A stretch of DNA of 64,000 nt from Bacteroidia bacterium (GTDB taxonomy: Bacteria; Bacteroidota; Bacteroidia; SpSt-205), in the NCBI GenBank assembly GCA_026003215.1, contig BPGV01000001.1, forward strand, positions 151,570-215,569. The letters are read 5' to 3'. The position numbers were made by a program, and so were the translations under genes. Below the pieces are notes generated by a model. It was not told the origin of the DNA. It worked only from the letters and a program-made list of their open reading frames with translations, and did no database searches. Of this stretch, positions 25,700-34,459 are shown piece after piece (the stretch's first letter is position 1; each line of letters opens with the position of its first letter).

Positions 25700-26731
25700 T
25701 CACGGCAAGCGAAAGGTTATAGGCACAGCTGCGGCGGCAGTATCTTGGGGCGCAAGCGTAAAACGGGTGCCCATCAGGCTAAACCAGTCTCCAGAAGAAG
25801 GGGTGCCATTCTCATCTTCGTCATACAGAGCGTAGAGGTAATAGCTGCCTGGATGCACATGGGGGAAAAAGAAAGTAGTCTGGGTCGCAGGGAGCCGCAC
25901 ATACCGGCTGATATAGCGCAGCCGGTCGGGATAGTATTGGAAGTTTTCCACGAGGGGCTGCGTAGTGGTGAAAAGAATAACAAACTTATCGGGATCTGGA
26001 GTATAGCTGCTATGGTGCTGGTAGGACGCTCGCAGGAAGCCTAAGTACGGCTGCTGGTCCGAGGGATAAGGGTCATTTTGAATGGGGGAGTAGTAGATGG
26101 CTTCGGTGCGGCCAGCGAAGGCCTGGGAAAGGTCCCGCACCACCACCGGCTGCGGATACTGAAAGTGCGCAATAGCGGGGCGAGCCGCTGTGGTATCTAC
26201 GCGCCGAGCTGTCCAGCGCATGTGTAGGACGGGCTGAGGGCGCGTGCCCAGTTTATTTGTATAGGCTGCTAAGATGAGGCTGTCGGGCATGGGGAAGTGC
26301 AGCTCGGCATAAGCTCTTTGGCCCCGAGAAACAGGTTCTATGAAGCGGTAATACCCCGGCGCTGTGCTGTCTAAAAAAAGGTAGGTAATGCGTTCTATCC
26401 CAGAGAAGAAGCCGCCATTTCGGAAGCAGAGGGTAGGCTTATTGTCGTAGCGGGCCACGAAGAAGCTTAGGTGTATGTTATTGGCGGAGTCCAGTTCATT
26501 GCGGGCGCTGATTTGGGCGGAGTGGATGGGGCGCAGGTCCACTTTCCACACGGGGAAGTCTCCGACAGAGGTAGTGGAGGTCACGGGTCCCTCCCATATC
26601 CCGGATAAGCGCGCAAGTAGGTCAAAGCCTAAGGGCGCCGTTTCAGCAGGAGGCGGAGGAGAGGGTTTTTGCTTCCGACAGCTTAGAAGGGAAAGCCCTA
26701 TAGCAATTAGCAGCCATGCTTTGGTGGACAT
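25700..26731 (-). CDS. lipoprotein of unknown function
   Basis: A 343-residue protein with a good lipoprotein signal (LLIAIGLSLLSC, lipid Cys about residue 18) followed by a Pro-rich spacer. It contains SGIWEGPVTSTTSVGDFPVW near the start, suggestive of a lipocalin-like beta-barrel start, then LHFPMPDSLILAAYTNKLG, and near the end HVHPGSYYLYALYDEDENG, which resembles an Ig-like DUF (Big-type) repeat used in Bacteroidota lipoproteins. Function unknown. It is convergent with the previous gene (4 bases apart) and divergent from the WG-repeat stub. ATG 26731 lies five bases after a TACCTTTG box. Confidence 0.65.
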   Translation of the reverse strand: MSTKAWLLIAIGLSLLSCRKQKPSPPPPAETAPLGFDLLARLSGIWEGPVTSTTSVGDFPVWKVDLRPIHSAQISARNELDSANNIHLSFFVARYDNKPTLCFRNGGFFSGIERITYLFLDSTAPGYYRFIEPVSRGQRAYAELHFPMPDSLILAAYTNKLGTRPQPVLHMRWTARRVDTTAARPAIAHFQYPQPVVVRDLSQAFAGRTEAIYYSPIQNDPYPSDQQPYLGFLRASYQHHSSYTPDPDKFVILFTTTQPLVENFQYYPDRLRYISRYVRLPATQTTFFFPHVHPGSYYLYALYDEDENGTPSSGDWFSLMGTRFTLAPQDTAAAAVPITFRLP

Positions 26732-26736
26732 CTTTC

Positions 26737-26744
26737 CAAAGGTA
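26737..26744 (-). promoter_or_regulatory. -7 promoter box of the lipoprotein gene
   Basis: TACCTTTG ends five bases before ATG 26731. Confidence 0.8.
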
Positions 26745-26768
26745 GGAATAAGTTCTACAAGCGGGGGC

Positions 26769-26776
26769 TATCTTTG
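26769..26776 (+). promoter_or_regulatory. -7 promoter box of the WG-repeat stub
   Basis: TATCTTTG ends four bases before ATG 26781, so the stub still has an intact promoter. Confidence 0.75.
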
Positions 26777-26780
26777 CGCC

Positions 26781-26948
26781 ATGAAGACGCAGACTTTTTA
26801 CCCGCAGCCGCCAGCGCTTATCCCGTATCGGAAGGGAAATACGTGGGGTTTCTGCGATAGAGAGAAGCGGATACGGATACCTTGTGCGAAGAGGGCGAGC
26901 TTGAGGCTGTGGGGGGCGTTGCGTTGGGTTGCGGTTTTTGTCCCATAA
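26781..26948 (+). pseudogene. truncated WG-repeat protein gene
   Basis: A 55-codon reading frame whose first half reads IPYRKGNTWGFCDREKRIRI-PC, a typical WG repeat (KGxxWGFxDxxGxxxIPC). WG proteins normally carry many such repeats over several hundred residues, while here the pattern ends after one and the rest (AKRASLRLWGALRWVAVFVP) is unrelated. A neighbouring frame from about 26880 continues CEEGELEAVGGVALG without stop for a while, so a frameshift followed by loss of the rest of the gene is likely. The promoter is intact. It is followed by about 100 bases in which I see nothing else. Confidence 0.6.
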
Positions 26949-27055
26949 GATATATTATGTTAGATTTTTTCTGAGCCTCAATGGCGCCTTTGCCTTTGCT
27001 CTTCTCAGGCGTCTTTCAGGTCCTCTCCCCCGAAGCTCTAAAAACCTAAGGCTCC

Positions 27056-28345
27056 CTATCCTTCACCGCATCCCCGAAAGCCCTCACCCCCTTTGACTTC
27101 TGGTACAGGCAAAATCTCTCGCGGTAAATAGGCCCATGTGGAGTTATGCCATAAAAGATGTAATAGCCCGCCTGTCCCTCGGACCACCCGCAATAGTCGC
27201 CGCATTTCTTCCTGTAAGCCGGCTATGTCCTCTTTTTGCAAATACACCTGGTCCATGAGTGCCGGGCCTATCAGCGTGAGCGGTAGCCGCTTCTCCCAGC
27301 CTACATGATAGACTGGCACCGGTAGCGTCGTTCCCAAGAGAAACCCACTCCGCTCCGGAAAAGCCATCGTATAATCCCGTTCTATGCCCGCTTGAATAAG
27401 TACCTCGGCCAAATCTGGCCAATAAAACCGCAAATAATGCTGCCTACTCTCCGTCACAGGCTTCCCGCCTAAGTAGCGCTCCAACAGGGCTTTTTCTTTG
27501 AAAAAATATTGGGGCTTTTCTCGGCTCAAAAAAGAAGGATGGAGACCTATGGCATACCCTTTTTGTACGAGCTTTTGGATGACCTGGCGCAGGGCGGGAT
27601 GGGTTGGCGCTATGAGGCTATCGCGTTTGTGGCGGCGGGAAAGGAGGAAGAAAAAGCGGCTGTGCGCGGGCGGGAAAGCTTCGGTAATGGCGGAGAGTGT
27701 GTCATAAGGGTCTGGGTGCTTGCCCCAGCGGGTTTTGAGGCGCAAAAGGAGGTCTTTTCGGCGCAGACCGCCTATCCACCAACGCAATCCTCTTCGGCCT
27801 TTCCACGCATAGAGATGATCTATATCCCACCCCATCTCCCAGTGAAAAGCCGGCCGAGCCCACCGCACGCCGAGTTTTTCTAACAGTTCATATACCCGTA
27901 AGAGCAAGAAAGGTTCCCGCCAGAACGAAGCCGTGTAAAAGGGGGCTTTATGCCAGGCATACAAACCCCACTGGTCGTGCCCATACGGCCACTGGTAGAG
28001 CGGGTAAAGCGTCAGTACATAGAAAGCCATCGCCGGCAGGTCCCACTCGAAATCCCCTACCCCTGGAAAGAAGCCTTTCTCATCCCATGCCGGTAAAATA
28101 AAGTCGGTTCCCTCCCGTAGGAGGAAGCCCGAAAAGGGGACCTGTAAGTCCGCTTCTGGGCACGAAGTGCCGTAAGCAATTACCCGCCAGCCTGTGGGGA
28201 TAGGCTGCGGCCATTCGGAGGCTGAGATGAGGACACAAGGGAGCTTGAGCCATTCGGTAAAGAGGACTTCCAGCGTATAGTGGAGGCGGGGGGTGCGGGC
28301 CGGTACGCACCAAATCAGGCCGAAGGGGGCTGTCGTAACTTCCAT
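27056..28345 (-). CDS. polysaccharide deacetylase-like protein
   Basis: A 429-residue cytosolic protein. The segment HWEMGWDIDHLYAWKG and the later GYAIGLHPSF motif resemble the Asp-Asp-containing motif 1 and the H-x-x-S motif 2 of NodB-type polysaccharide deacetylases in the variant found in Bacteroidota that carries an N-terminal DUF7033-like domain (about residues 1-150). LLHLLWHNSTW near the end fits the last conserved His motif of that group. Substrate unknown. The start is placed at ATG 28345 inside the end of the upstream YfhO gene (31-base overlap), so translation is probably coupled; a longer frame to 28381 also exists. Confidence 0.72.
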   Translation of the reverse strand: MEVTTAPFGLIWCVPARTPRLHYTLEVLFTEWLKLPCVLISASEWPQPIPTGWRVIAYGTSCPEADLQVPFSGFLLREGTDFILPAWDEKGFFPGVGDFEWDLPAMAFYVLTLYPLYQWPYGHDQWGLYAWHKAPFYTASFWREPFLLLRVYELLEKLGVRWARPAFHWEMGWDIDHLYAWKGRRGLRWWIGGLRRKDLLLRLKTRWGKHPDPYDTLSAITEAFPPAHSRFFFLLSRRHKRDSLIAPTHPALRQVIQKLVQKGYAIGLHPSFLSREKPQYFFKEKALLERYLGGKPVTESRQHYLRFYWPDLAEVLIQAGIERDYTMAFPERSGFLLGTTLPVPVYHVGWEKRLPLTLIGPALMDQVYLQKEDIAGLQEEMRRLLRVVRGTGGLLHLLWHNSTWAYLPREILPVPEVKGGEGFRGCGEG

Positions 28346-30957
28346 AAGCTCCACCCACCCGCTGCTGCCATTAGCAGCCATGCCAGCACAGAACCTATCA
28401 GGGAGAGGCGCTTCCCCTGCTCATGCACGGGGCTTTCGCACACCAGAGTCACCGTATGGGTGCCCGCAGGTACCACAATAGACCGCAAGACAAAGTTGGC
28501 CGGCACGATAGGCGTGGGCTGGCCGTCTACGTAAGCTTTCCAATCGGGGGGATAATGCACCTCGCTAAAAACCAATAGGCGTGGTTGGCGGGCGGAGACG
28601 GTGTATTCCAGACGGTTGGGCGTGCGGCTGAGACAGATCACCCCCTCGGTGGAATCCAACACACCTTCTGTGGGCTTGAGCGGAAGCGCATAGAAGTCTT
28701 TTTCGGCTAAGAGGGCCGCTTCATGAGCAGGATAGCGACCCAGGCTGTCTAAGGTTTGGTCTACCCGCGGAAAGACCTTGAAAGAAGGGGAAAGCCAAGC
28801 GATAGGGAGAACCTTCTGACTGCGGAAAAGCACTACCCCATCCGAGGTCTGGGTTAGGCTGTCGTAGCCTGGGGGCGACTGCATACCTGGGCGAGCGGTG
28901 ATGTAGCGCACACATAGCATTTGCAGCACAGTGGGTTCTAAGCGGCTAAGGTGGGCTTCTATGAGCTGTTGGTACCGCTTGAGCTTAGCGGGGTGGTAGC
29001 CGCCGATGTTTTCAAAATACACGCTGGGGCGCACATCTGTAAAAGCGCTCGTATGCATGGGTAAGATGCGGAAAAAGCGAGTCGTGTCCGCAGCTATCAC
29101 TTCTTCGTACGGTTCTTTTGGGGGAGGCACCACGACTTCCCGTTCTCGGATGTACGTTTCTTTGCGAGGGAAGTATTGGCTATTGAGGAGCCATCCGTCT
29201 ATGAGCGCTATAGCAGCCAGGACAGCCCCTCCCCAGGTAGGTATAGGCGAGCGGCGGCCAGCGAACCACAGAAGGCCGGAAGCTAACACCACCCATAAGA
29301 GGCTCCGAAAAGTAGATTGCCGAGCGATGGCTATGCGGTCTTCCTGCAAGGCACTCATGAACCACTCGGGGAGTTGTTTCCGCAGCATCTCATCATTAGG
29401 GCCTTCAAACGAAAAGCCTATCCAACTGCCAGCCCAGCCTACTATCAACAGAATAGCTCCTGTAAGGAAAGTCGCGTACAAGAGCCGTTTGGGGTCTGGC
29501 TGGGCCATAAAGCGCTGGAGCCCCCGCAGCCCTAACCAGGGAAAGAGAAATCCCATTACCACCAGCCACGTAGAAGGAGCGCGAAACTTATTATAAAAAG
29601 GTAAGTAGTCCAGCGCAAAGTCGGTGAGTTTGTAGGTGTTTTCGGGGTCGTTGTCTATGGCGCTGAGGATTCCCCAGATGCCTAAGAAGGTAGCTGCAGC
29701 TATGCCAGCTCGGTATCGCAAGTCAGCGAAGCGTTTCGCAGCTACATAAGTGAGTAGCGGCAGCGCCAAAAGAATAGCTGAAGCCCACAAGCTGTATCCA
29801 TATGCGCCCAACGAGAGGAGGAGGACTACCCACCCTACATAGAGGAGGAGCCAGTCGAGCGGTTCTAATCGGTAGAGCCACCCTAAAATCATCAGGAAAA
29901 ACCAGACCACCCCGGCGTAAAAGGAACCTGCAGAGAAAGGTGATCCACCCCAGTAAGCCGGCATGCTGCGGAGGATGGCATTTTCGCCGATACCTTGTTC
30001 TCTCAAGGCCTGATAGACGGCAGAGCTTTTACCCAGCCGGCGGATAAAGTCTTCCTCTGAGGTGCCTCCGACGAAATCTGGGATAATCAGGGTCCATATT
30101 TCGGCCCTGGAGGCTGAGTAGCTCTGGGCATACGAGCGGTCTAAGCCGGTGCGTAGGCTGGGTTCTTTTTCGGTATCTCTCTCCAGCTCGCTGCCGCCGC
30201 GAATGGAGTATTTTCCGTATTCGTAGAAAGGCAGGAGGCTGGCGATTTGCGAGAGGCTGCCTATCCCAGCCGATACGGCTAAGACTACCACTTGCAGGAG
30301 GTAGGCGCGCCAGTTTTTTTCTTGCCAGGCTTTCCAGAGCCAGTAGAGTTCGTAGGCTAAGAATACGACCAGGGTATAGTACAGCATCTGGGGATGGTTG
30401 CCTCCTGTCATGCCGGCCCATCCAAGGAGCGTAAGCGCTAAGCCCCAGCCCCAGCGTCCCCGATGGATAAGGCCCATGCCCGCCAAGGCATACGGTGCAG
30501 AAAAAAGCACATTGCTTTTTCCCCAGTGGGTCGCTACAATCATATTGGTATAGTAGCTGGTGAGTACAAAGCCGATAGCCCCCGCCAAAGCCCATGACCA
30601 CCCTACCCCTTCTACCCGTAGCAAGAGAAAAAAGCCCAAAAGGCCCACGAAAAATATTAGCGGAGGGTATTTTTGGAAAATGGGGCCTAAAATATCGCCT
30701 ATTGTCCAGAAATAGCGGCCTTCCGGAATGTAATACACCAGATAGGCTGGCATGCCTGAGAAAAGATGGGGAGCCCAGAAGATTTTTTGGTTATAGGTTT
30801 TTTCCGCTTGTTGCAGGGGGTAGATGGCATAGGCCTGCTGGATTTGGTCGGCGGCTTTGAAGCGATAACCTTGGTAGTACGGGAAGAAGTACAATACGGC
30901 GAAAAGGGCCATGACGAAGGTAGGCAGGCCCCATTCAATCAGCCATTTATAGCGCAT
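28315..30957 (-). CDS. YfhO family membrane protein
   Basis: An 880-residue membrane protein with a large N-terminal hydrophobic region of about a dozen helices and a C-terminal soluble part ending in two helices. The opening (GLPTFVMALFAVLYFFPYYQGY, FWAPHLFSGMPAYLVYY) and the soluble end (VFSEVHYPPDWKAYVDGQ, NFVLRSIVVPAGTHTV) are typical of YfhO proteins. YfhO members have a GT-C-like fold and have been linked to glycosylation of lipoteichoic acid in Gram-positives (family knowledge); the role in Bacteroidota is unknown. Start ATG 30957 (MRYKWLIEWG) is six bases after a TAACTTTG box; the three codons upstream (from TTG 30966) lie in the promoter. Operon with the deacetylase-like gene. Confidence 0.9.
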   Translation of the reverse strand: MRYKWLIEWGLPTFVMALFAVLYFFPYYQGYRFKAADQIQQAYAIYPLQQAEKTYNQKIFWAPHLFSGMPAYLVYYIPEGRYFWTIGDILGPIFQKYPPLIFFVGLLGFFLLLRVEGVGWSWALAGAIGFVLTSYYTNMIVATHWGKSNVLFSAPYALAGMGLIHRGRWGWGLALTLLGWAGMTGGNHPQMLYYTLVVFLAYELYWLWKAWQEKNWRAYLLQVVVLAVSAGIGSLSQIASLLPFYEYGKYSIRGGSELERDTEKEPSLRTGLDRSYAQSYSASRAEIWTLIIPDFVGGTSEEDFIRRLGKSSAVYQALREQGIGENAILRSMPAYWGGSPFSAGSFYAGVVWFFLMILGWLYRLEPLDWLLLYVGWVVLLLSLGAYGYSLWASAILLALPLLTYVAAKRFADLRYRAGIAAATFLGIWGILSAIDNDPENTYKLTDFALDYLPFYNKFRAPSTWLVVMGFLFPWLGLRGLQRFMAQPDPKRLLYATFLTGAILLIVGWAGSWIGFSFEGPNDEMLRKQLPEWFMSALQEDRIAIARQSTFRSLLWVVLASGLLWFAGRRSPIPTWGGAVLAAIALIDGWLLNSQYFPRKETYIREREVVVPPPKEPYEEVIAADTTRFFRILPMHTSAFTDVRPSVYFENIGGYHPAKLKRYQQLIEAHLSRLEPTVLQMLCVRYITARPGMQSPPGYDSLTQTSDGVVLFRSQKVLPIAWLSPSFKVFPRVDQTLDSLGRYPAHEAALLAEKDFYALPLKPTEGVLDSTEGVICLSRTPNRLEYTVSARQPRLLVFSEVHYPPDWKAYVDGQPTPIVPANFVLRSIVVPAGTHTVTLVCESPVHEQGKRLSLIGSVLAWLLMAAAGGWSLWKLRQPPSA

Positions 30958-30963
30958 CGCAGC

Positions 30964-30982
30964 CAAAGTTATCTAAACTTTG
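30964..30982. promoter_or_regulatory. palindromic divergent promoter pair
   Basis: CAAAGTT (30964-30970) and AACTTTG (30976-30982) form a perfect inverted repeat around ATCTA. The reverse strand gives TAACTTTG (30971-30964), ending six bases before the YfhO ATG 30957. The forward strand gives AAACTTTG (30975-30982, one mismatch to TAnnTTTG), ending four bases before the DUF58 GTG 30987. Confidence 0.7.
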
Positions 30983-30986
30983 TCCT

Positions 30987-31799
30987 GTGGATTGGATAGA
31001 CAAGCTTAAGGAGGTGGAGCGGCTGCGGTGGCGTCTTTTACGGCCTGTGGCCAACCTGCTGGTGGGGCCGTATCGTTCTGTTTTTCGGGGGGAAGGGATA
31101 GAGTTTAGCGATGCTCGGCCCTATCAGCCGGGGGATGACTGGCGGCGGGTGCACTGGAGCCTCACAGCCCGCAAAAACCAACCTTACCTCCGCTTAGGCC
31201 AGGAAGAACGAGAGCTTACGTGCGTGATAGCGATTGACCGGAGCGCTTCCATGCGTATTTCCCCAGAGAAGGAACAGCTCACCTTAGAGGCGATAGTGGC
31301 CCTTGCCCTCTCTGCCTGGCTGAATGGGGACCGTGTGCGTTGGGTGACCTTCACGGATAGCGTAGAGGGTTTTTCGGCGGCGCGTCGGGGCGAGAGGCAT
31401 ATATGGGGAAGCTTAGCGCAGCTTATCACTACCCCGCCAAGGTCAAGGCATACCCGGCTTGCACCACTCTTGGGTTGGCTTGCGTCTGTGCATCGGCGAC
31501 GGGTGTTTTTTGTGCTTATTTCGGACTTATTTTTTCACGATGAGGCGGCATGGTCCCTCTTGCGGGCCTTAACGGTGCGGCACTTTGTGCTTTTGGTGGT
31601 ACCTCGCGTGGGCGAAGAGGCCTTGCACCTCCCCTGGGGCCTTTTACCGGTGGAGGAAGTAGAAATAGGCTGGAGAGGGACTGTGCGTTCGCTGCAGCCA
31701 CCGCTTCATTCAGGCGCCTCTTTCCGGCAAGCGGTTCTTTTTCCCCAGCTTTCCCCCATTCAAGCCTTGCGTAAAGCCCTTTTGCCACCCTTGTATTAG
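30987..31799 (+). CDS. DUF58 domain protein
   Basis: A 270-residue cytosolic protein with the DUF58 signature [35 protein letters not shown], followed by a von Willebrand A-like segment with [13 protein letters not shown] (MIDAS-like DxSxS). DUF58 proteins usually sit with MoxR-type AAA ATPases and VWA proteins and may help in protein-complex assembly or envelope stress; here those partners are not adjacent. Start codon GTG 30987 is supported by the spacing to the promoter box. Downstream is acpP with its own promoter. Confidence 0.88.
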   Translation: MDWIDKLKEVERLRWRLLRPVANLLVGPYRSVFRGEGIEFSDARPYQPGDDWRRVHWSLTARKNQPYLRLGQEERELTCVIAIDRSASMRISPEKEQLTLEAIVALALSAWLNGDRVRWVTFTDSVEGFSAARRGERHIWGSLAQLITTPPRSRHTRLAPLLGWLASVHRRRVFFVLISDLFFHDEAAWSLLRALTVRHFVLLVVPRVGEEALHLPWGLLPVEEVEIGWRGTVRSLQPPLHSGASFRQAVLFPQLSPIQALRKALLPPLY

Positions 31800-31811
31800 T
31801 CCGAAACTCCT

Positions 31812-31819
31812 TACCTTTG
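31812..31819 (+). promoter_or_regulatory. -7 promoter box of the acpP operon
   Basis: TACCTTTG ends 18 bases before ATG 31838, leaving a short true leader for this highly translated gene. Confidence 0.75.
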
Positions 31820-31837
31820 CGGCCAAACCTATCGCTT

Positions 31838-32077
31838 ATGAGCAGCATAGAAGAACGCGTCAAAAACATCATCATTAGCAAGCTGGGTGTTGAACCGGAA
31901 AAAGTTACACGGGAAGCTACTTTTACGAATGATTTGGGCGCGGACTCGCTGGACACGGTGGAACTTATCATGGAGTTTGAGAAAGAATTTGGTATTTCTA
32001 TTCCAGACGAAGTAGCGGAGAAGATTGAGACTGTAGGAGACGCTATTGCATACATTGAACAGCACGCCAGCGCCTGA
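31838..32077 (+). CDS. acpP: acyl carrier protein
   Basis: The 79-residue carrier of fatty acid synthesis. The phosphopantetheine attachment site is Ser37 in [12 protein letters not shown], and the acidic helix II and overall length are standard. It starts the run acpP-fabF-rnc-pgpA-ubiA-dprE1, with the fabF start overlapping its stop (TGATG). ATG 31838 is chosen over an upstream frame start at 31817 because the latter lies within the promoter box. Confidence 0.97.
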   Translation: MSSIEERVKNIIISKLGVEPEKVTREATFTNDLGADSLDTVELIMEFEKEFGISIPDEVAEKIETVGDAIAYIEQHASA

Positions 32078-33309
32078 TGCGGCGCGTGGTGGTCACGGGG
32101 GTGGGTGCGCTCACACCTATTGGCTTAGATGCCCCCACCTACTGGCAGAATCTCTTGGCAGGTGTAAGTGGTGCCGACTATATTACGCGTTTTGATGCTT
32201 CGCAGTTTCGGACGCGCTTTGCCTGTGAGGTGAAGGGCTTTGACCCGACCACCTATATTGATCGGCGGGAAGTCCGAAAAATGGATGCCTTTACGCAGTA
32301 TGCCCTCGTGGCGGCAGATGAAGCTATACGCGATGCCGGCATAGATAAGGCCCCCATAGACAAGGATGCCGTGGGGGTTATTTTTGCTTCGGGCATAGGG
32401 GGGCTACATACTTTTATAGAGGAGATGCGGGGCTATACACCGGGGATTCCGCCGCGTTTCAATCCGTTTTTTATCCCGAAGATGATCATTGACATAGCGG
32501 CGGGACACATCTCTATCAAGTACGGTTATCGGGGGCCCAACTATGCCACAGTGTCCGCGTGTGCTTCTTCGGCGAATGCCATTGCGGATGGGTTTTTACT
32601 CATACAAGGGGGGCTGGCGGATGTGATGGTGGTAGGGGGTAGCGAAGCCGCTATCAATGAAGCTGGTGTCGGTGGCTTTAATGCGATGCGGGCGCTCTCC
32701 GAACGGAACGATGACCCTAAGACCGCCAGCCGGCCCTTTGATAAAGATCGCGATGGCTTTGTGCTGGGCGAGGGCGCGGCCGCGCTCGTGTTAGAAGAGC
32801 TGGAACATGCGCGCAGACGCGGCGCCCAAATCTACGCGGAGGTTGTAGGGGCTGGGCTTTCCGCAGATGCCCATCATATTACGGCTCCCTGCGCTGCGGG
32901 GGCTGTGCTGGTTATGCGGCGCGCCCTTGCCTCTGCTCGTATAAAGCCACAAGAAGTGGATTACATCAACGTGCATGGTACTTCCACGCCATTAGGGGAT
33001 ATCTCCGAGACCCAAGCGATAAAGGAAGTTTTCGGGGAGCATGCCTACAAGCTCAATATTAGCTCTACGAAGTCTATGATAGGCCATCTCTTGGGCGCCG
33101 CCGGTGCTGTGGAAGCTGTAGCTACGGTGCTCAGTATCCACCATCAAGTCGTACATCCCACCATAAACCATTTCACAGACGATCCGGAGTGCGACCTGAA
33201 CTATACCTTCCACAAGCCTGTACAACGGGTAATCCGGTATGCACTCAGCAATAGTTTCGGGTTTGGGGGGCATAACGCTTGTCTTGTCTTTAAGCGGTAT
33301 GAGGAATGA
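32077..33309 (+). CDS. fabF: beta-ketoacyl-ACP synthase II
   Basis: The 410-residue condensing enzyme elongates acyl-ACP with malonyl-ACP. The catalytic triad is visible: Cys162 in VSACASSANA, His300 in NVHGTSTP and His337 in MIGHLLGAAG. It begins with the standard RRVVVTGVGALTPIG. Directly downstream of acpP and overlapping rnc by four bases (ATGA), the common bacterial acpP-fabF-rnc arrangement. Confidence 0.97.
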   Translation: MRRVVVTGVGALTPIGLDAPTYWQNLLAGVSGADYITRFDASQFRTRFACEVKGFDPTTYIDRREVRKMDAFTQYALVAADEAIRDAGIDKAPIDKDAVGVIFASGIGGLHTFIEEMRGYTPGIPPRFNPFFIPKMIIDIAAGHISIKYGYRGPNYATVSACASSANAIADGFLLIQGGLADVMVVGGSEAAINEAGVGGFNAMRALSERNDDPKTASRPFDKDRDGFVLGEGAAALVLEELEHARRRGAQIYAEVVGAGLSADAHHITAPCAAGAVLVMRRALASARIKPQEVDYINVHGTSTPLGDISETQAIKEVFGEHAYKLNISSTKSMIGHLLGAAGAVEAVATVLSIHHQVVHPTINHFTDDPECDLNYTFHKPVQRVIRYALSNSFGFGGHNACLVFKRYEE

Positions 33310-34019
33310 GGGGATGGTTGCGCCGTTACTTTGGACCTGAAAGAGAAACCTATCGGCGCCTTTACACCCTCGTAGGAGCCTGTCCTAAGGATCTCTCGTG
33401 GTATAAAGCCGCTTTTACGCTGCCCATTCCTTCGCAGTCGCGCGAGTCCTACCTGACTGAGTCCTATGAGCGCTTAGAGTTTCTGGGCGATTCTGTACTG
33501 CAGCTGGTGGTGACGGATTATATTTTCCGTCAATATCCCAGCTTTGATGAAGGAGAAATGACCGAGCTCCGGGCCAAAGTGGTCAATACCGAACATTTAG
33601 TGGAGATAGCGCAGCGCCTTATGGTGCCTTCTTTTGTGCTGACGCCGCCTCAGGCCTTGCCCAAGCGTCCAGACTACCTGGCGGATATGGTGGAGGCTCT
33701 TATAGGGGCGATTTACATGGATTTAGGCTATGCCCAGGCGCAACGTTTTATATGGAAGCGTATTTTCCCGCTGATTAGCTGGGAACGGATTGAAGCTACG
33801 GAGTTCAACTACAAGGGGCGCCTTTTAGAGCTGGCGCAGCAGCGGCAGCTTGGCCAAGTAGAGTTTGTGGTGCAAGAGCGCCGTCGTACTACCCGAGGAG
33901 AGGTCTTTTTGGTGTGCATCCGTATCAATGGCAAAGACATCACCACGGGTACGGGTCTGCGCAAAAAAGAAGCTGAACAAGCCGCCGCGCGTGCAGCCCT
34001 TCGCCTCCTTTCTGAATGA
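33306..34019 (+). CDS. rnc: ribonuclease III
   Basis: A 237-residue double-stranded RNA endonuclease for rRNA maturation and mRNA turnover. The catalytic signature ERLEFLGDSVLQLV and the second acidic site in DMVEALIGAIYMD are intact, and a C-terminal dsRNA-binding domain follows (FNYKGRLLELAQQRQLG ... KKEAEQAAARAALRLL). Overlaps fabF and pgpA by four bases on each side, so it is translated as part of the operon. Confidence 0.96.
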   Translation: MRGWLRRYFGPERETYRRLYTLVGACPKDLSWYKAAFTLPIPSQSRESYLTESYERLEFLGDSVLQLVVTDYIFRQYPSFDEGEMTELRAKVVNTEHLVEIAQRLMVPSFVLTPPQALPKRPDYLADMVEALIGAIYMDLGYAQAQRFIWKRIFPLISWERIEATEFNYKGRLLELAQQRQLGQVEFVVQERRRTTRGEVFLVCIRINGKDITTGTGLRKKEAEQAAARAALRLLSE

Positions 34020-34459
34020 AGTCTCTCTCCCTTCCCCACCTGTGGTTAAGTGGTCTGGGTACAGGCTACCTGCCCCTGGCGCCGGCTACTTGGGGGAGTG
34101 CGCTGGGCTTTGTAGGCGCCGCCGGCCTAAGTTTTCTCCCTTGGGAAGCGCGTTTGATAGGCCTAAGTATAGCTCTCGCACTCACTCTGTGGGCCCTTTC
34201 TCGGATAGAAGCACCTACTCACCTTGACCCTCCTTGGTTTGTCGCCGATGAGCTTGTGGCGGTTCTTTTGATAGCGTTCGCCTATCCTCTTCAAAGTGGG
34301 ACTGAGCTGGCGTTGGGGTTTATTTTTTTTCGTTTTTGGGATATTGTGAAGCTCTGGCCCGCCGATGTAGTAGAAGTTCTACCCTATCCTTGGGGCATTT
34401 TTCTGGATGATGTAGTGGCCGCTTTTTATACCCTACTTTCCTTATGGGTCGTATTTTGA
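34016..34459 (+). CDS. pgpA: phosphatidylglycerophosphatase A family protein
   Basis: A 147-residue membrane phosphatase of the PgpA family, which removes phosphate from phosphatidylglycerophosphate. Family motifs are GTGYLPLAPATWGS, the acidic VADELVAV, FRFWDIVKLWP and the end GIFLDDVVAAFYTLL, with about four hydrophobic segments. The gene overlaps rnc (ATGA) and the following UbiA-type gene by 16 bases. Because that next gene resembles DPPR synthase, this phosphatase could alternatively remove the 5-phosphate from a polyprenyl-phosphoryl-phosphoribose; that is inference from context only. Confidence 0.9.
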   Translation: MKSLSLPHLWLSGLGTGYLPLAPATWGSALGFVGAAGLSFLPWEARLIGLSIALALTLWALSRIEAPTHLDPPWFVADELVAVLLIAFAYPLQSGTELALGFIFFRFWDIVKLWPADVVEVLPYPWGIFLDDVVAAFYTLLSLWVVF

